Shown here: positions 44,526 through 53,791 of the stretch, one piece after another
Numbering within the stretch: the first letter of the stretch is position 1
How the letters are laid out: each line of letters begins with the position of its first letter
Assembly: GCA_963810815.1 (NCBI GenBank)
Contig: CAWEPB010000007.1
Span: 1,298,386 to 1,362,385 of the forward strand
DNA: 64,000 bases
Source: CAVQWT01 sp963810815
GTDB taxonomy: Bacteria; Pseudomonadota; Gammaproteobacteria; Burkholderiales; Casimicrobiaceae
Direction: 5' to 3'
The notes under the pieces: model-generated
What the model was told of the DNA's origin: nothing
Seen by the model: the letters and a program-made list of their open reading frames with translations, nothing else
The model's database searches: none
Translations under genes and position numbers: made by a program

Positions 44526-45884
44526 ATGAGGCACCGTTTTGCACTCTCCGGCGACTACGCCGACCCCGCGCGCCCCGAGGTCGCGACGCTCGACAACGGG
44601 GTGCGCGTCGTCGTCTTCCGCTTGCCGCATCTGGCCACGGCGGCGGTCAGCGTCTTCGTGCGCAGTGGCAGCCAGCACGAAAGCGCGCGCCAGAACGGCA
44701 TCAGTCACGTCATCGAGCACATGGCGTTCAAGGGCACGCGTTCGCGCGACTGCCAGCAGATCAACCTCGATGCCGAGCGCCTGGGCGCAGACGTCAACGC
44801 CCACACCGACAAGGACCACACGGCATTCCACATGCGCGGCCTCGCACGCGACGCCGAGGCCTTCGTCGGCATGCTGGGTGACATCGTCCGCCAGAGCACC
44901 TTTCCCGAAGCCGAGCTCGAACGCGAGCGCGAGGTCCTGCTGCACGAGTACGCCGAGGTCGAGGACGACGCGATGGAGACGGCCTTCAAGCTGTTCGACA
45001 AGGCGTGCTACGGGAGCCACCCGGCGGCTCGCCCGGTGATCGGCAGCCGCGCCAACATTCGGCGCCTCACCCGCGCCGACCTGGTGGCCCATGTGCAGCG
45101 CCGGTTCACGGGTGCCAACACCATCGTCGGGGTTGCCGGCGACGTCGATCCCGAGCGGGTCGTCACCGCTGCGCAGGACGCGTTCGGCGACATGCCCCCC
45201 GGTGCCGACAACCGCATCGCTGCGCCCGCCTACGTCGGCGGCATCCGCTCGCGACGGCTGTCAGGCAGCAGCCAGGTGCACGTTGTGCTCGGCTTCCCGA
45301 TTCCCGCGCTGCCGGGGGAGCACCACGCGTTCGTCGTGGCCGCCGCCCTGTTCGGCGAAGGCATGAGTTCACCGCTGCTCGACCGGCTGCGCGAGCGGCG
45401 CGGTCTCGTGTACCACGCGGACTGCTCGACCGACGTCAGGGACGCCTACGGTCAGTTCGTGGTCGAGGCGTCGACCAGCCCTGAGCACCTCGGCGAGTAC
45501 TTCGTCGAGGTCACCCAGTTGCTGTGCGAGCACGTCGAGGCCACCGATCCGGTCGGGCTCGAGCGCGCACGCAACCAGATCACCGTCCGCGGCCTGTTCG
45601 CGCAGGAGGTGCCTGAGCAGAGGCTGGAGCTTGCCGCACTCGACCTGTTCGCCCTGGGTCGCGTGCGTCCTCGGGAAGAACTACTGGCCGGCATCGCCGC
45701 GGTCACCCCATCTCAGGTGCGCAGGGCCTTCGCGGAGATGCTCGACGCAGGTCCTGCAGTGGCGTTGGCGGGCAAGATCGCCAGGGGCGAGGAGGAACGG
45801 GTTGCCGGGCTGCTCGGGCGGCGTGCGACGGAGGGGTGGCGATTCGGCACGATTCCGTGTGGCGGCAACAACGACGAGTCGTAG
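44526..45884 (+). CDS. M16 family zinc peptidase
   Basis: A 452-residue pitrilysin-type protein. The inverted zinc motif HxxEH is HVIEH at residues 61-65, with the third ligand Glu in the helix ELEREREVLLHEYAEVEDD. The second, structural half contains the RGLVYHADCSTDV arginine-tyrosine motif. These proteins act as processing peptidases in the cytosol or periplasm. No signal peptide is seen. Start at 44526; no clear ribosome site. Confidence 0.93.
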   Translation: MRHRFALSGDYADPARPEVATLDNGVRVVVFRLPHLATAAVSVFVRSGSQHESARQNGISHVIEHMAFKGTRSRDCQQINLDAERLGADVNAHTDKDHTAFHMRGLARDAEAFVGMLGDIVRQSTFPEAELEREREVLLHEYAEVEDDAMETAFKLFDKACYGSHPAARPVIGSRANIRRLTRADLVAHVQRRFTGANTIVGVAGDVDPERVVTAAQDAFGDMPPGADNRIAAPAYVGGIRSRRLSGSSQVHVVLGFPIPALPGEHHAFVVAAALFGEGMSSPLLDRLRERRGLVYHADCSTDVRDAYGQFVVEASTSPEHLGEYFVEVTQLLCEHVEATDPVGLERARNQITVRGLFAQEVPEQRLELAALDLFALGRVRPREELLAGIAAVTPSQVRRAFAEMLDAGPAVALAGKIARGEEERVAGLLGRRATEGWRFGTIPCGGNNDES

Positions 45885-45960
45885 GGCGCCGGTCTTCTGT
45901 TTGAACCGCTTATGGCGACCGCGGCACATAGCGGCCGTTCGCCAAGTGGAGCTTTCGACC

Positions 45961-45978
45961 TATTCTGTTGAATAACTC
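45961..45978. repeat. Left terminal inverted repeat of the IS
   Basis: 18-bp end of the element, TATTCTGTTGAATAACTC, preceded by the GACC target repeat. Confidence 0.85.
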
Positions 45979-46077
45979 TGTATTTTGGCGACGCGGTATG
46001 CCGCGAGCGTTGAGCGGAACGGATCGGTGACTGCGGGGGGCGTGCTATTTCATGGTGGCGGTGCGGCTTTCACCGAT

Positions 46078-47458
46078 TTAGATCGCCATGTTCTCTGTTT
46101 CTGGTTCTACCGGGCACAACCACTTCGCCATTCGTCGTAGGTTCTGCGCGGTTGCCGCCAGACAGAAACTCGTCGTGAGCGCCACTCGGTCCGCGCAATC
46201 GCAGTCGATCAAGCTTCAGGATTCGCTTCAGATGAGCGAAGAGCATCTCGACCTTCTTGCGATCCTTGCGCGATTGCCTGTAAGCATCGGTCTTGGCAAC
46301 GTTGCGCGCCACATCCCGTGCCGATTCATGGACGCTGCGAGCGATCTTTCGAGTCGGGGAGTTCGGACAGCAACGTGACTTCATCGGGCACTTGCCGCAA
46401 GCCGCTTGGCTAGCGTGATAAATGATGGTGTTGGCCTTGGTGATGCGCGTTCGCGGGCGCTTGAAGATCCGCCATTCACTCCGTAGCGGCTGCCCCTGTG
46501 GGCAGCGGTACTCATTGGCCTGTTCGTCCCATTCGAAGTCGCTGCTGGATAGCGTTTCGTCGCTGCGTTGTGTTTTGTCCCACACGGACACATGCGGCTC
46601 GATCTGCTTCTCGTCGACCATCCACCCCAGAATCTCTGCCGTGCCGTAATTGGTATCGCCGATCAGCCGCTGCGGCTTGAGATCAAACCGCGTCTCAACC
46701 CGCTCGATCATCGTCTTGGTGGCGTTGATTTCATCGAGCTTGTGGGCGGGCGTCGCCTCAACGTCAACCACAATGCCCGCGGCAATGTCGATCAGGTAGT
46801 TCGCCGAATAGGCATAGAACGCCGGTCCCCAGGCAGCACTCCACTGCGCTGCCGGATCGGTCAGCGAGAGGTTCTTCGGTGTGCTCTTCTCCAGTTCGGA
46901 CTGATCCAAGGCCGCCAGGTACTCGCGCACCGGTCGGCTGAGCGATGGCTGGTTCGACCAGTCGGCCTCGGCGCCAGGCACGCCACGCTGACGGTTGGCA
47001 TCCGCCTTCACCAAGCTGGCATCGATGGCGAACCCTTCGCCACCCACCAGCCCCTCTCGCACGCAGCGCTCCAGGACCTGCTCGAACACGAACCGCAGCG
47101 TATCGCTGTCCCGGAAACGGCCATGCCGGTTCTTGGAGAACGTCGAGTGATCCGGCACCGGGTCTTCCAATCCCAGCCGGCAGAACCAGCGGTACGCCAG
47201 GTTCAAGTGGACTTCCTCGCACAACCGCCGCTCGGAGCGGATGCCGAAGCAGTAGCCCACGATCAACATGCGAATCAGCAGCTGCGGGTCAATCGACGGG
47301 CGGCCGGTATGGCTGTAGTACGGGGCGAGGTGGCGATGCAGGTCGCCAAGGTCGAGGAACTGATCAATCCCGCGCAACAGATGATCGGCAGGAACGTGAT
47401 CGTCGAGATTGAACGAGTAGAACAGCTTCTTCTGCCCGCCCGGCTGTCGTCCCATCAT
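46078..47458 (-). pseudogene. IS1182-family transposase with a late frameshift
   Basis: A DDE transposase of about 460 residues. The N-terminal DUF772-like part is HTGRPSIDPQLLIRMLIVGYCFGIRSERRLCEEV. Catalytic regions are AIDASLVKADANR, IGDTNYGTAEILGW and KVEMLFAHLKRILKL. After HDEFL an extra base near 46162 diverts reading to a stop at 46070. Without it the frame reads LAATAQNLRRMAKWL and stops at 46078, which is what IS1182 proteins normally have. Only the last 30 or so residues are changed, so activity may survive. Confidence 0.85.
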
Positions 47459-47520
47459 TCCCGCGTCTCCCTCTCGAACATCTTGGCTTCAACATAGCCA
47501 AGAGCCGACCAATTTCAAGG

Positions 47521-47538
47521 GAGTTTTTCAACAGAATA
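47521..47538. repeat. Right terminal inverted repeat of the IS
   Basis: 18-bp right end, inverse complement of the left end with one mismatch, followed by the second GACC target repeat. Confidence 0.85.
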
Positions 47539-47542
47539 GACC

Positions 47543-47846
47543 CATTGCAGTCCTTCGATGCGCCAGAAAGCCGCCATTCACAATCGCGAGAGCGGACCTA
47601 CGATCCCCTGCGAGCGATGTTCGTGGCCTCGGCGACGCGTCAGCGTAATCGGTCGCCGCCGTCGTGAGACGTGGACGCGCCCGCATTCCTTGGATTGTTG
47701 CGCTGCTGCGATTAGTCCCAAGGCCATCGCGAGAAGCTTCATGACGTGCACTTTCGTCACCTGACAAGCTTGTAGAAACACCCCAGCTTACGCAGAACGA
47801 TTGTGTGCATCAAGATCGAAGGAGCCTGGCGTGTACCGGCGAGCCG
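47543..47846. other. Intergenic DNA right of the IS
   Basis: About 300 bases with no convincing gene. A minus-strand frame from ATG 47742 begins with a signal-like MKLLAMALGLIAAAQ but continues as Arg-rich noise, so I do not call it. Confidence 0.4.
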
Positions 47847-48326
47847 TCAGCCCGGCCCGCTCCGCGCCAGGCGGTCCTGCAACTCGCCCAGTTGTGCGGC
47901 GTGACCGTTGGCGGCCTGGTCGATCGCAAGCCGCAGGTCATCGCTGAGGCGCGCAATTTCGGCGGTGCGGCCGGTGCGATCATCGACTATCGACGAGGTG
48001 ATCGCATCAAGGCGCGTTTCGATGAGCGTGCGCAGCTCGGTGAAGCGCGACGCCTCGGCCTGGTCCGCGAGCTGCCGCTGCGAGGCTAGCTCGCGCGTCA
48101 TGCGGCGCGTCTCCATCAGCACGGAGCCTTGCAGCCAGAGCGCGTAGGCGACGAAAAGCGCGGCCACGAGTCCCGTGATCACGAGCATCACCAACCCCAG
48201 CGGTGCCTGCACGGTTCCGAAGATCATCGACAGCGTCGTTGGCGTCATGAATGCATCCCAGTTCACCGCGACGAACAAGCCCAGCAGCACGGCCACGACC
48301 ACGATCACTAGAGTGCGCAACGGCAT
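47847..48326 (-). CDS. LapA-domain (DUF1049) membrane protein
   Basis: A 159-residue protein with two N-terminal membrane segments: TLVIVVVAVLLGLFVAVNWD, then LGLVMLVITGLVAALFVAYAL. A coiled-coil-like cytosolic tail of about 90 residues follows (ETRRMTRELASQRQLADQAEAS). The VNWDAFMTPTTLSMIFGTVQAPLGLV segment between them is typical of the LapA domain, which in E. coli takes part in regulation of LPS assembly. An AGGAGGCATC ribosome site precedes the ATG. Confidence 0.8.
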   Translation of the reverse strand: MPLRTLVIVVVAVLLGLFVAVNWDAFMTPTTLSMIFGTVQAPLGLVMLVITGLVAALFVAYALWLQGSVLMETRRMTRELASQRQLADQAEASRFTELRTLIETRLDAITSSIVDDRTGRTAEIARLSDDLRLAIDQAANGHAAQLGELQDRLARSGPG

Positions 48327-48421
48327 GATGCCTCCTTCGGATGTATCCGCGACCAGCCCGGGGTGGCCCGCCGCATTTGTCGGCCCTGGCCTCATTGAGG
48401 CTCGTTGCCATGGGCATGTCC

Positions 48422-50854
48422 CTAAAGCTTCAGCGCGCGCAAGCGCAGCGCATTCACGATAACCGATACCGAGCTGAGCGACATTGCCAGCGCGGCAATG
48501 ATCGGACTCAGAAGGAGCCCGAAGGTCGGGTAGAGGACGCCTGCAGCAATGGGGATGCCGATCGCGTTGTAGGCGAACGCAAATACCAGATTTTGTCGGA
48601 TGTTGCGCATCGTCGCCCGGCTCAAGACGATGGCGCGCGCAATGCCGGCAAGATCACCCTTCACCAAGGTTATTCCGGCACTCTGGATCGCGACTTCTGT
48701 CCCCGTTCCCATGGCGACGCCCACTGCGGCTTCGGCCAAAGCCGGGGCATCGTTCACGCCGTCGCCCGCCATGGCGACAATGCGTCCTTCAGCCGTCAGT
48801 TTCTTGACGATGCGGTGCTTGTCCTGCGGCAATACGTCGGCCTCGACCTCCGTGATGCCGAGTTTGCGGGCGACCGCCTCGGCGGTCGTCTTGTTGTCGC
48901 CGGTCAGCATCACGATTCGTAGGCCGTCTTTCGTCAGGCTGTCGAGGGCCGCCTGCGTCGTCGACTTGATCGGGTCGGCAATTGCAATCACGCCACCCGG
49001 CTTGCCGTCTACCGCGAGGAACAAGGCAGTCGCTCCGTCGCTGCGAAGTTCGTCGGCCTTGTGCTCAAGATCACCGACCGCAATGCCGAGATCCGCCATC
49101 AGCTTCGCGTTGCCCAGCGCCACCGACCTGCCGCCGATCTTTCCGGTAACACCCATGCCGGTGACCGAGGCAAAGTCCGTCGGCTCTTGAATTGCAGCAT
49201 TGTGCTCCTGCGCGGTGGCGACGATGGCGGCGGCAAGCGGGTGTTCGCTGGACCGTTCAAGACTGGCTGCCAACGACAGAATCTCGGACTCCGACAGCCC
49301 TTCAGCGGGAACGATGGCCGTCACCTTGGGCTTACCCTCCGTGAGCGTGCCGGTCTTGTCCACGACCAGGGTGTCTACCTTCTCCATGCGCTCAAGAGCC
49401 TCGGCCGACTTGATCAGGACGCCCGCGCCAGCGCCTTTGCCGATGCCCACGCCGATCGACATTGGGGTCGCCAGGCCAAGCGCACAGGGGCAAGCGATGA
49501 TGACGACCGAGACCGCCGCAATCAGGGCATAGGAGAGCGCGGGAGCCGGACCCCAGACAGCCCACGCGACGAACGCAATGACCGCCACGCCAAGTACGGC
49601 CGGTACGAAGTAGCCCGACACGGTGTCCGCCATCCGCTGGATCGGTGCCCGGCTCCGCTGCGCTTCGGCGACCATGGTCACGATGCGCGCGAGCATGGTA
49701 TCCGCGCCCACTTTGTCAGCACGCATGACCAGAGAGCCTGTGCTATTGACGGTCCCTCCGATGATCTTGTCACCTGGCTGCTTGGCGGCAGGCATCGACT
49801 CACCGGTGACCATCGATTCATCGACGACACTCTTGCCCTCGAGGACTTCGCCATCGACGGGCACGCCGTCCCCGGGCCGTACGCGAAGATGATCGCCGAC
49901 CTGAACCAGTTCAAGTGCGACTTCCTCATCATCGCCGCCAGCCCGTAATCGGCGCGCTGTTTTGGGCGCCAATTTGAGCAGCGCGCGGATGGCACCGCCG
50001 GTCTGCTCGCGGGCGCGCAGTTCCAGCACCTGGCCCAGGAGTACGAGAACGGTAATCACAGCAGCGGCTTCGAAGTAAACGGAGACCTCGCCGCCCATCC
50101 CGCGGAACCCGGCAGGGAACATTCCCGGCGCAAAGGTCGCGAAGAGGCTGTAGAGGTAGGCAGCACCTGTCCCGAGGGCGATCAAGCTGAACATGTTCAG
50201 GCTGCGATGCACGACAGATGCCCAGGCGCGCTCGAAGAATGGCCATCCTGCCCACAGAACGACCGGCGTGGAAAGGGCAAATTGAATCCAGGTGGAGATG
50301 CGCGGCGGGACAAGGTCATGCAAGCCAAGACCGGGGATGTGGCCACCCATTTCCAGGATGAAGACCGGCAACGTCAGAATCAATCCGACCCAGAACCGTC
50401 GCGTCATGTCGACGAGTTCGTGGTTCGGACCGACGGCTGCTGTCGCAGCGACCGGCTCCAATGTCATTCCGCAGATCGGGCAATTGCCCGGCCCAACTTG
50501 GCGAATCTGCGGGTGCATCGGGCAGGTGTAGATCGTACCGTCGACCGTTTGCTCAGTCGCCGGCGGTGTTGATGCTTTCGATTCTGGGCGAGCCCCCTGA
50601 TACTTCAATGGATTGGCCACGAACTTGGCTTTACACCCCGCGCTGCAGAAGTAAACCGATTTGCCCTCATACTGCAGCACATGCGGTGAATCGACCGTCA
50701 CGGTCATTCCGCACACAGGATCAGTCAGCGCTTGTGCCGACTGATCGGCGACGAACGCTGGTTGGCCGGTCGGGCCACCAGAATGGCCTGCTTCGGTATG
50801 CTGATCTGCGCTGTGATCCGCGCGGATCGATTGATTGGATGTCGCCTCAATCAT
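48422..50854 (-). CDS. copA: Copper-translocating P1B-type ATPase
   Basis: An 810-residue copper-exporting ATPase. Instead of N-terminal HMA domains it carries a YHS domain (DPVCGMTVTVD and YFCSAGCKAKF, about residues 44-78) and a small heavy-metal-binding motif (YTCPMHPQI and CPICGM). The membrane Cu motif is ACPCALGLATP. The phosphorylation loop is VDKTGTLTEGKP, and nucleotide-binding parts are SSEHPLAAAI and MAGDGVNDAPAL. I start at ATG 50854 with a GCGGAG site; a TTG seven codons upstream is possible. It should pump Cu(I) to the periplasm, where the Met-rich neighbours act. Confidence 0.94.
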   Translation of the reverse strand: MIEATSNQSIRADHSADQHTEAGHSGGPTGQPAFVADQSAQALTDPVCGMTVTVDSPHVLQYEGKSVYFCSAGCKAKFVANPLKYQGARPESKASTPPATEQTVDGTIYTCPMHPQIRQVGPGNCPICGMTLEPVAATAAVGPNHELVDMTRRFWVGLILTLPVFILEMGGHIPGLGLHDLVPPRISTWIQFALSTPVVLWAGWPFFERAWASVVHRSLNMFSLIALGTGAAYLYSLFATFAPGMFPAGFRGMGGEVSVYFEAAAVITVLVLLGQVLELRAREQTGGAIRALLKLAPKTARRLRAGGDDEEVALELVQVGDHLRVRPGDGVPVDGEVLEGKSVVDESMVTGESMPAAKQPGDKIIGGTVNSTGSLVMRADKVGADTMLARIVTMVAEAQRSRAPIQRMADTVSGYFVPAVLGVAVIAFVAWAVWGPAPALSYALIAAVSVVIIACPCALGLATPMSIGVGIGKGAGAGVLIKSAEALERMEKVDTLVVDKTGTLTEGKPKVTAIVPAEGLSESEILSLAASLERSSEHPLAAAIVATAQEHNAAIQEPTDFASVTGMGVTGKIGGRSVALGNAKLMADLGIAVGDLEHKADELRSDGATALFLAVDGKPGGVIAIADPIKSTTQAALDSLTKDGLRIVMLTGDNKTTAEAVARKLGITEVEADVLPQDKHRIVKKLTAEGRIVAMAGDGVNDAPALAEAAVGVAMGTGTEVAIQSAGITLVKGDLAGIARAIVLSRATMRNIRQNLVFAFAYNAIGIPIAAGVLYPTFGLLLSPIIAALAMSLSSVSVIVNALRLRALKL

Positions 50855-51054
50855 CGCGTTCTCCGCTTTCTGCAACGGACGGACAAGAGTAGGACTCGTC
50901 AGTCGACCCTAAGGGCAAGCACCGTCGTGTGTGACCGCCAGCGCTATCGGCCGCCGCAGCCAGCTTCCACTGCGGTAAGGCAAGGCGCGACCCGCGATAA
51001 TCCGGTTGCCATCGACGCCACGACATCGCATAAGCAATTTGTCCAACGATGGTG

Positions 51055-51309
51055 TCACCCGCAGCAACAACCCTTACCTTTTGGTTTCTGCTTCGTCTCG
51101 GCAGCATCCACAGCGTAGCCCGCGCCCTTCACGGCCGATTTCAGTTGCTCAGGCGAGGTCAGCCGCTCGTCGTATTGCACCGCGGCCTCGCCGGCCGAGA
51201 GCGAAACGTTTACGTCACCCACCCCGGTAACCGCCTGCAGCGCGCGCGTTACCGTGCCGACGCAGCCGCCGCAAGTCATGCCTGTTACTTTCAAGAGTTC
51301 AGTTTGCAT
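51055..51309 (-). CDS. Heavy-metal-associated (HMA) copper chaperone, CopZ-like
   Basis: An 84-residue HMA protein with the metal motif GMTCGGC near residue 12, a normal fold (ALQAVTGVGDVNVSLSAGEAAVQYDE) and an unusual C-terminal tail KGKGCCCG, a second possible metal site. It likely delivers Cu(I) to CopA. It lies upstream of copA by about 200 bases. Confidence 0.9.
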   Translation of the reverse strand: MQTELLKVTGMTCGGCVGTVTRALQAVTGVGDVNVSLSAGEAAVQYDERLTSPEQLKSAVKGAGYAVDAAETKQKPKGKGCCCG

Positions 51310-51325
51310 TGTGATGATCCTTTCA

Positions 51326-51724
51326 TCAGGGTTTAGGTCGGGCCAGCTCCGGGGTCTTCAACCAATTCAGGGCCTTCTCGTAGTCCGCAAAGGAGAAGTG
51401 TTTGATTTCCGCCGCGACAAAGTGCTTGGCCAGCGCCTCGGCCACGCGCGCGACGGGACTGTCCGTCACCAGCGCCACCCGCTCAATCTTCTGCTGGTGG
51501 TTGCGGACGAAGCGGATATGCGCGGTGAAGCCCGCGAAATTTTCCCATCCTGGAAACGCTTCGGCGTGAATAAGTACTCCGTGGAGACTGGTGTGGTCTG
51601 CAAGGTAAGCATCGACAGAAGCGCTGAGTCCCACGAAGTCCTCCTTGGTCAGCGACGCGTTGGGTTTCAGCACCACGATGCCTTCTGGTCTCAGGATCGT
51701 AAATTCAAGCACGGGATTCTCCAT
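51326..51724 (-). CDS. SpoIIAA-like (STAS-related) protein
   Basis: A 132-residue soluble protein of the SpoIIAA-like family (PF11964). It starts MENPVLEFTILRPEGIVVLKP and shows HGVLIHAEAFPGWENFAGFTAHIRFV and the FADYEKALNWL ending typical of these proteins. No biochemical role is established. It sits between the copper chaperone and a cytochrome c, in the same direction. Start at 51724. Confidence 0.83.
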   Translation of the reverse strand: MENPVLEFTILRPEGIVVLKPNASLTKEDFVGLSASVDAYLADHTSLHGVLIHAEAFPGWENFAGFTAHIRFVRNHQQKIERVALVTDSPVARVAEALAKHFVAAEIKHFSFADYEKALNWLKTPELARPKP

Positions 51725-51810
51725 TGCATGGAAGGATTCGATCGATTCAAGTGAGCAATCCATCCATGAAGCTGACGTGCCCCATGTCCGACGGACGCAA
51801 CTCACCCTTG

Positions 51811-52257
51811 TTATTTGCTGGAGGATGCGTGCTGCTCCAGAAAGGCTTGGATCTGCCGGATCTGGTCATCGTCCGGAACCGATAAACGCGACGAACGCAT
51901 GTTCTGTTCCATGCGCGCAATCACCCCTGGCCATTGATCGGCCGTGTGCTGCCGTGGATCCGGTAAGGCGTGACATCGCGCACACGTAGTTGAGAAGAAT
52001 TGGCCCGCGCGCGAATCCAGATCCAATTCGCCCGGCTGCAGCGCGCGGACATTGATTTCCTGTGGCGGAGGACCATAACCACCCATCATGCCGTGCCCCA
52101 TGCCGCCTGAGCCCATCATGCCGGGTCCCATGCCGTAGCCGGGGCTGGAAGCGCCTTGTGGTGGGTCAGCAAATGCGTTTCCGCCCAAGGCGGTTCCGCC
52201 TATCAGTACGCCGATGCTCAAGGTCTTGCGAAGAGTCATGCCGTTCACGCAGCCCAT
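51811..52257 (-). CDS. Met/Gly-rich c-type cytochrome-like protein
   Basis: A 148-residue exported protein. After a signal peptide (MTLRKTLSIGVLIGGTALGG) comes a Met/Gly-rich stretch (YGMGPGMMGSGGMGHGMMGG) and a single heme-binding CARCH in TTCARCHALPDPRQHTADQW. The C-terminus is a typical cytochrome c helix (DDDQIRQIQAFLEQHA). Such Met-rich segments can bind copper. It may shuttle electrons and tolerate Cu in the periplasm. Start at ATG 52257 with GGGGGTG before it; ATG 52239 is an alternative. Confidence 0.8.
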   Translation of the reverse strand: MGCVNGMTLRKTLSIGVLIGGTALGGNAFADPPQGASSPGYGMGPGMMGSGGMGHGMMGGYGPPPQEINVRALQPGELDLDSRAGQFFSTTCARCHALPDPRQHTADQWPGVIARMEQNMRSSRLSVPDDDQIRQIQAFLEQHASSSK

Positions 52258-52398
52258 TTCACCCCCTGTATATCCTTCCCGCATTGAGCGAACGCCCGTC
52301 GGCCGATAGTGCGTGAGCCGGCCGACGGTGTGTCCGGTTGTTCGTTGAGAGCCGCCGTGGCCAATCCAAAGAGGCGTGGCGGCTTGAGGGGACTGTGT

Positions 52399-52983
52399 TC
52401 AACCGGCACCGCGGCCCCAGCCACGTTGCAGCTGGTCCCGTTGCTCCTTCGTGAGTACGGCGTCCATTTGCTTCTGCGCATCCGCTCCCGAGACCCACAT
52501 CTGCTGTCGAAGGCCCTCGATGTTCTTGTACGCCTTGCCGATGGCTGCATCGTCAGCTTTGCCCGAGGCGGACAGCTCGCGCAGCTTGAACTGCTGCTCC
52601 TGCATCTTGCCCATCAGCTCCCAATGCTTGGTGGACAGGGCCTCCTGAATCTTGGTGATCTTTTCACGCTGATCGTCGGTGAGGTTGAGCGCTCCGGCGG
52701 CATTGGCGCCGTAGCCGTACATCATCCCCGGCCCCATGCCATTTCCACCGTAGCCGCCCATCATCCCCGGCCCCATGCCATAACCGCCGTAACCACCCAT
52801 CATCCCGGCTCCAGGGCCGTAACCGCCGTAGCCACCCATCATCGCGGGCCCTTGGCCATTGCCACCGTAGCCGCCCATCATCCCGGGTCCCATGCCGTAG
52901 CCGCCTGTCTGAGCAAACGTGAGCGGCACGGTTACTGCGATTGCAACTGCCGCGAGCGCCGCGGCGATAGTCAGTTTCTTCAT
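52399..52983 (-). CDS. Spy/CpxP-like periplasmic protein with Met/Gly-rich copper repeats
   Basis: A 194-residue exported protein. Signal peptide MKKLTIAAALAAVAIAVTVPLTFAQ. Five imperfect repeats around GPGMMGGYG follow (about residues 25-85), then a Spy-like helical part with LNLTDDQREKITKIQEAL and VLTKEQRDQLQRG (the LTxxQ motif). The repeats offer many Met ligands for Cu(I). A GAAGGAGAAACAC ribosome site precedes ATG 52983. It is the clearest copper-sensing or buffering protein of the group. Confidence 0.85.
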   Translation of the reverse strand: MKKLTIAAALAAVAIAVTVPLTFAQTGGYGMGPGMMGGYGGNGQGPAMMGGYGGYGPGAGMMGGYGGYGMGPGMMGGYGGNGMGPGMMYGYGANAAGALNLTDDQREKITKIQEALSTKHWELMGKMQEQQFKLRELSASGKADDAAIGKAYKNIEGLRQQMWVSGADAQKQMDAVLTKEQRDQLQRGWGRGAG

Positions 52984-53175
52984 GTGTTTCTCCTTCGAGA
53001 TGGTCTTGGGAAGAGCCGTGATACGTGAGGTACCCATGTCAATGTCCCTGCGTTAGTTTGCAGACTGGGGGTCTGCGCCTATGCCGCGCCAAGGCGCGCC
53101 GACCGCGTGGAACCGGATCGAGCCGGGACACACGCATGCAGGGCAGACGTGCACCGCCCCGCCAATCAGCGCGGC

Positions 53176-53562
53176 TTAGAGGCGGAGTCGAGTGAAGCGG
53201 AGGAAGGGCGGCACATCCGAAGTCGAACGTGCGGCCTGCGCCAGCGGGAAAGCAGGCGGAGAAGCGAGGACGACGCGGACGTTGTTGACCGCAACGATCA
53301 GCGGTTGCGCGTCCGGTTGGTCGCCCTGGAGTGGAAGCTTGGTTACGACCGGAATGTCGGACTTGCAGAACTGTTCGCAACCGACCGGCGTGCCTTCATC
53401 AGAGGAATGTTGGCTCGCATTCGCGGCGACTGCATGAACCGGCGCGATGCTCGGCTCAACCCAGCCACACGCATGCGCGATCCCAACGAACAGCGCGAAG
53501 AGCCACACCCCGAGCGCGACGCCGGTAATGGTCTTGCGCTGCTGACGGAATGGCATAAACAT
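53176..53562 (-). CDS. Small exported Cys-containing protein (copy 1)
   Basis: A 128-residue protein with one hydrophobic N-terminal segment (TGVALGVWLFALFVGIAHAC) and a short region CEQFCKSD. It shares the layout of the later copy at 54774: ALFVGIA-AC, a Cys-containing centre, a QDQP-like segment and an ending in LRFTRLRL. I do not know its function. The placement among copper proteins suggests periplasmic metal handling. The start is unclear (53562 or 53556). Confidence 0.6.
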   Translation of the reverse strand: MFMPFRQQRKTITGVALGVWLFALFVGIAHACGWVEPSIAPVHAVAANASQHSSDEGTPVGCEQFCKSDIPVVTKLPLQGDQPDAQPLIVAVNNVRVVLASPPAFPLAQAARSTSDVPPFLRFTRLRL

Positions 53563-53791
53563 GCTTATGCGACCTCATGACGATAACGAAGTTCCCGTCT
53601 AGACCGCGTACCGATTCAGACTTTGACTGAAATCAAGGCCAATGCTCGGCCCAGCGTTCCGTCCGGTGTGGCCCGGTTCACAGCTCGTTTGCAGTGTGCA
53701 GATCACTTCGTGACCGCCGCTTGCTTCTTCATCGGCCCACCCGCACGACCAAACCTACGACGTTCAGGTTCCCGCGCTTGGACCTGTCCGG

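Larger units (their letters stand above)
45961..47538 (-). mobile_element. IS1182-like insertion sequence
   Basis: A 1578-bp element with one transposase gene. Terminal inverted repeats TATTCTGTTGAATAACTC (45961-45978) and its partner ending at 47538 match at 17 of 18 positions. A direct repeat GACC flanks both ends (45957-45960 and 47539-47542), consistent with a 4-bp target duplication. Base composition is lower in GC than the core to its left. It marks the left side of the accessory region. Confidence 0.88.

Noticed and set aside
47578..47781. Small secreted protein right of the IS
   Set aside because: A short signal-like start is followed by Arg-rich sequence without conservation marks; insufficient support.
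50885..50925. MerR/CueR-type operator upstream of copA
   Set aside because: There is a CCCTTAGGG dyad with a TTGCCC box, but spacing and arms do not match a CueR site and no CueR gene is nearby.
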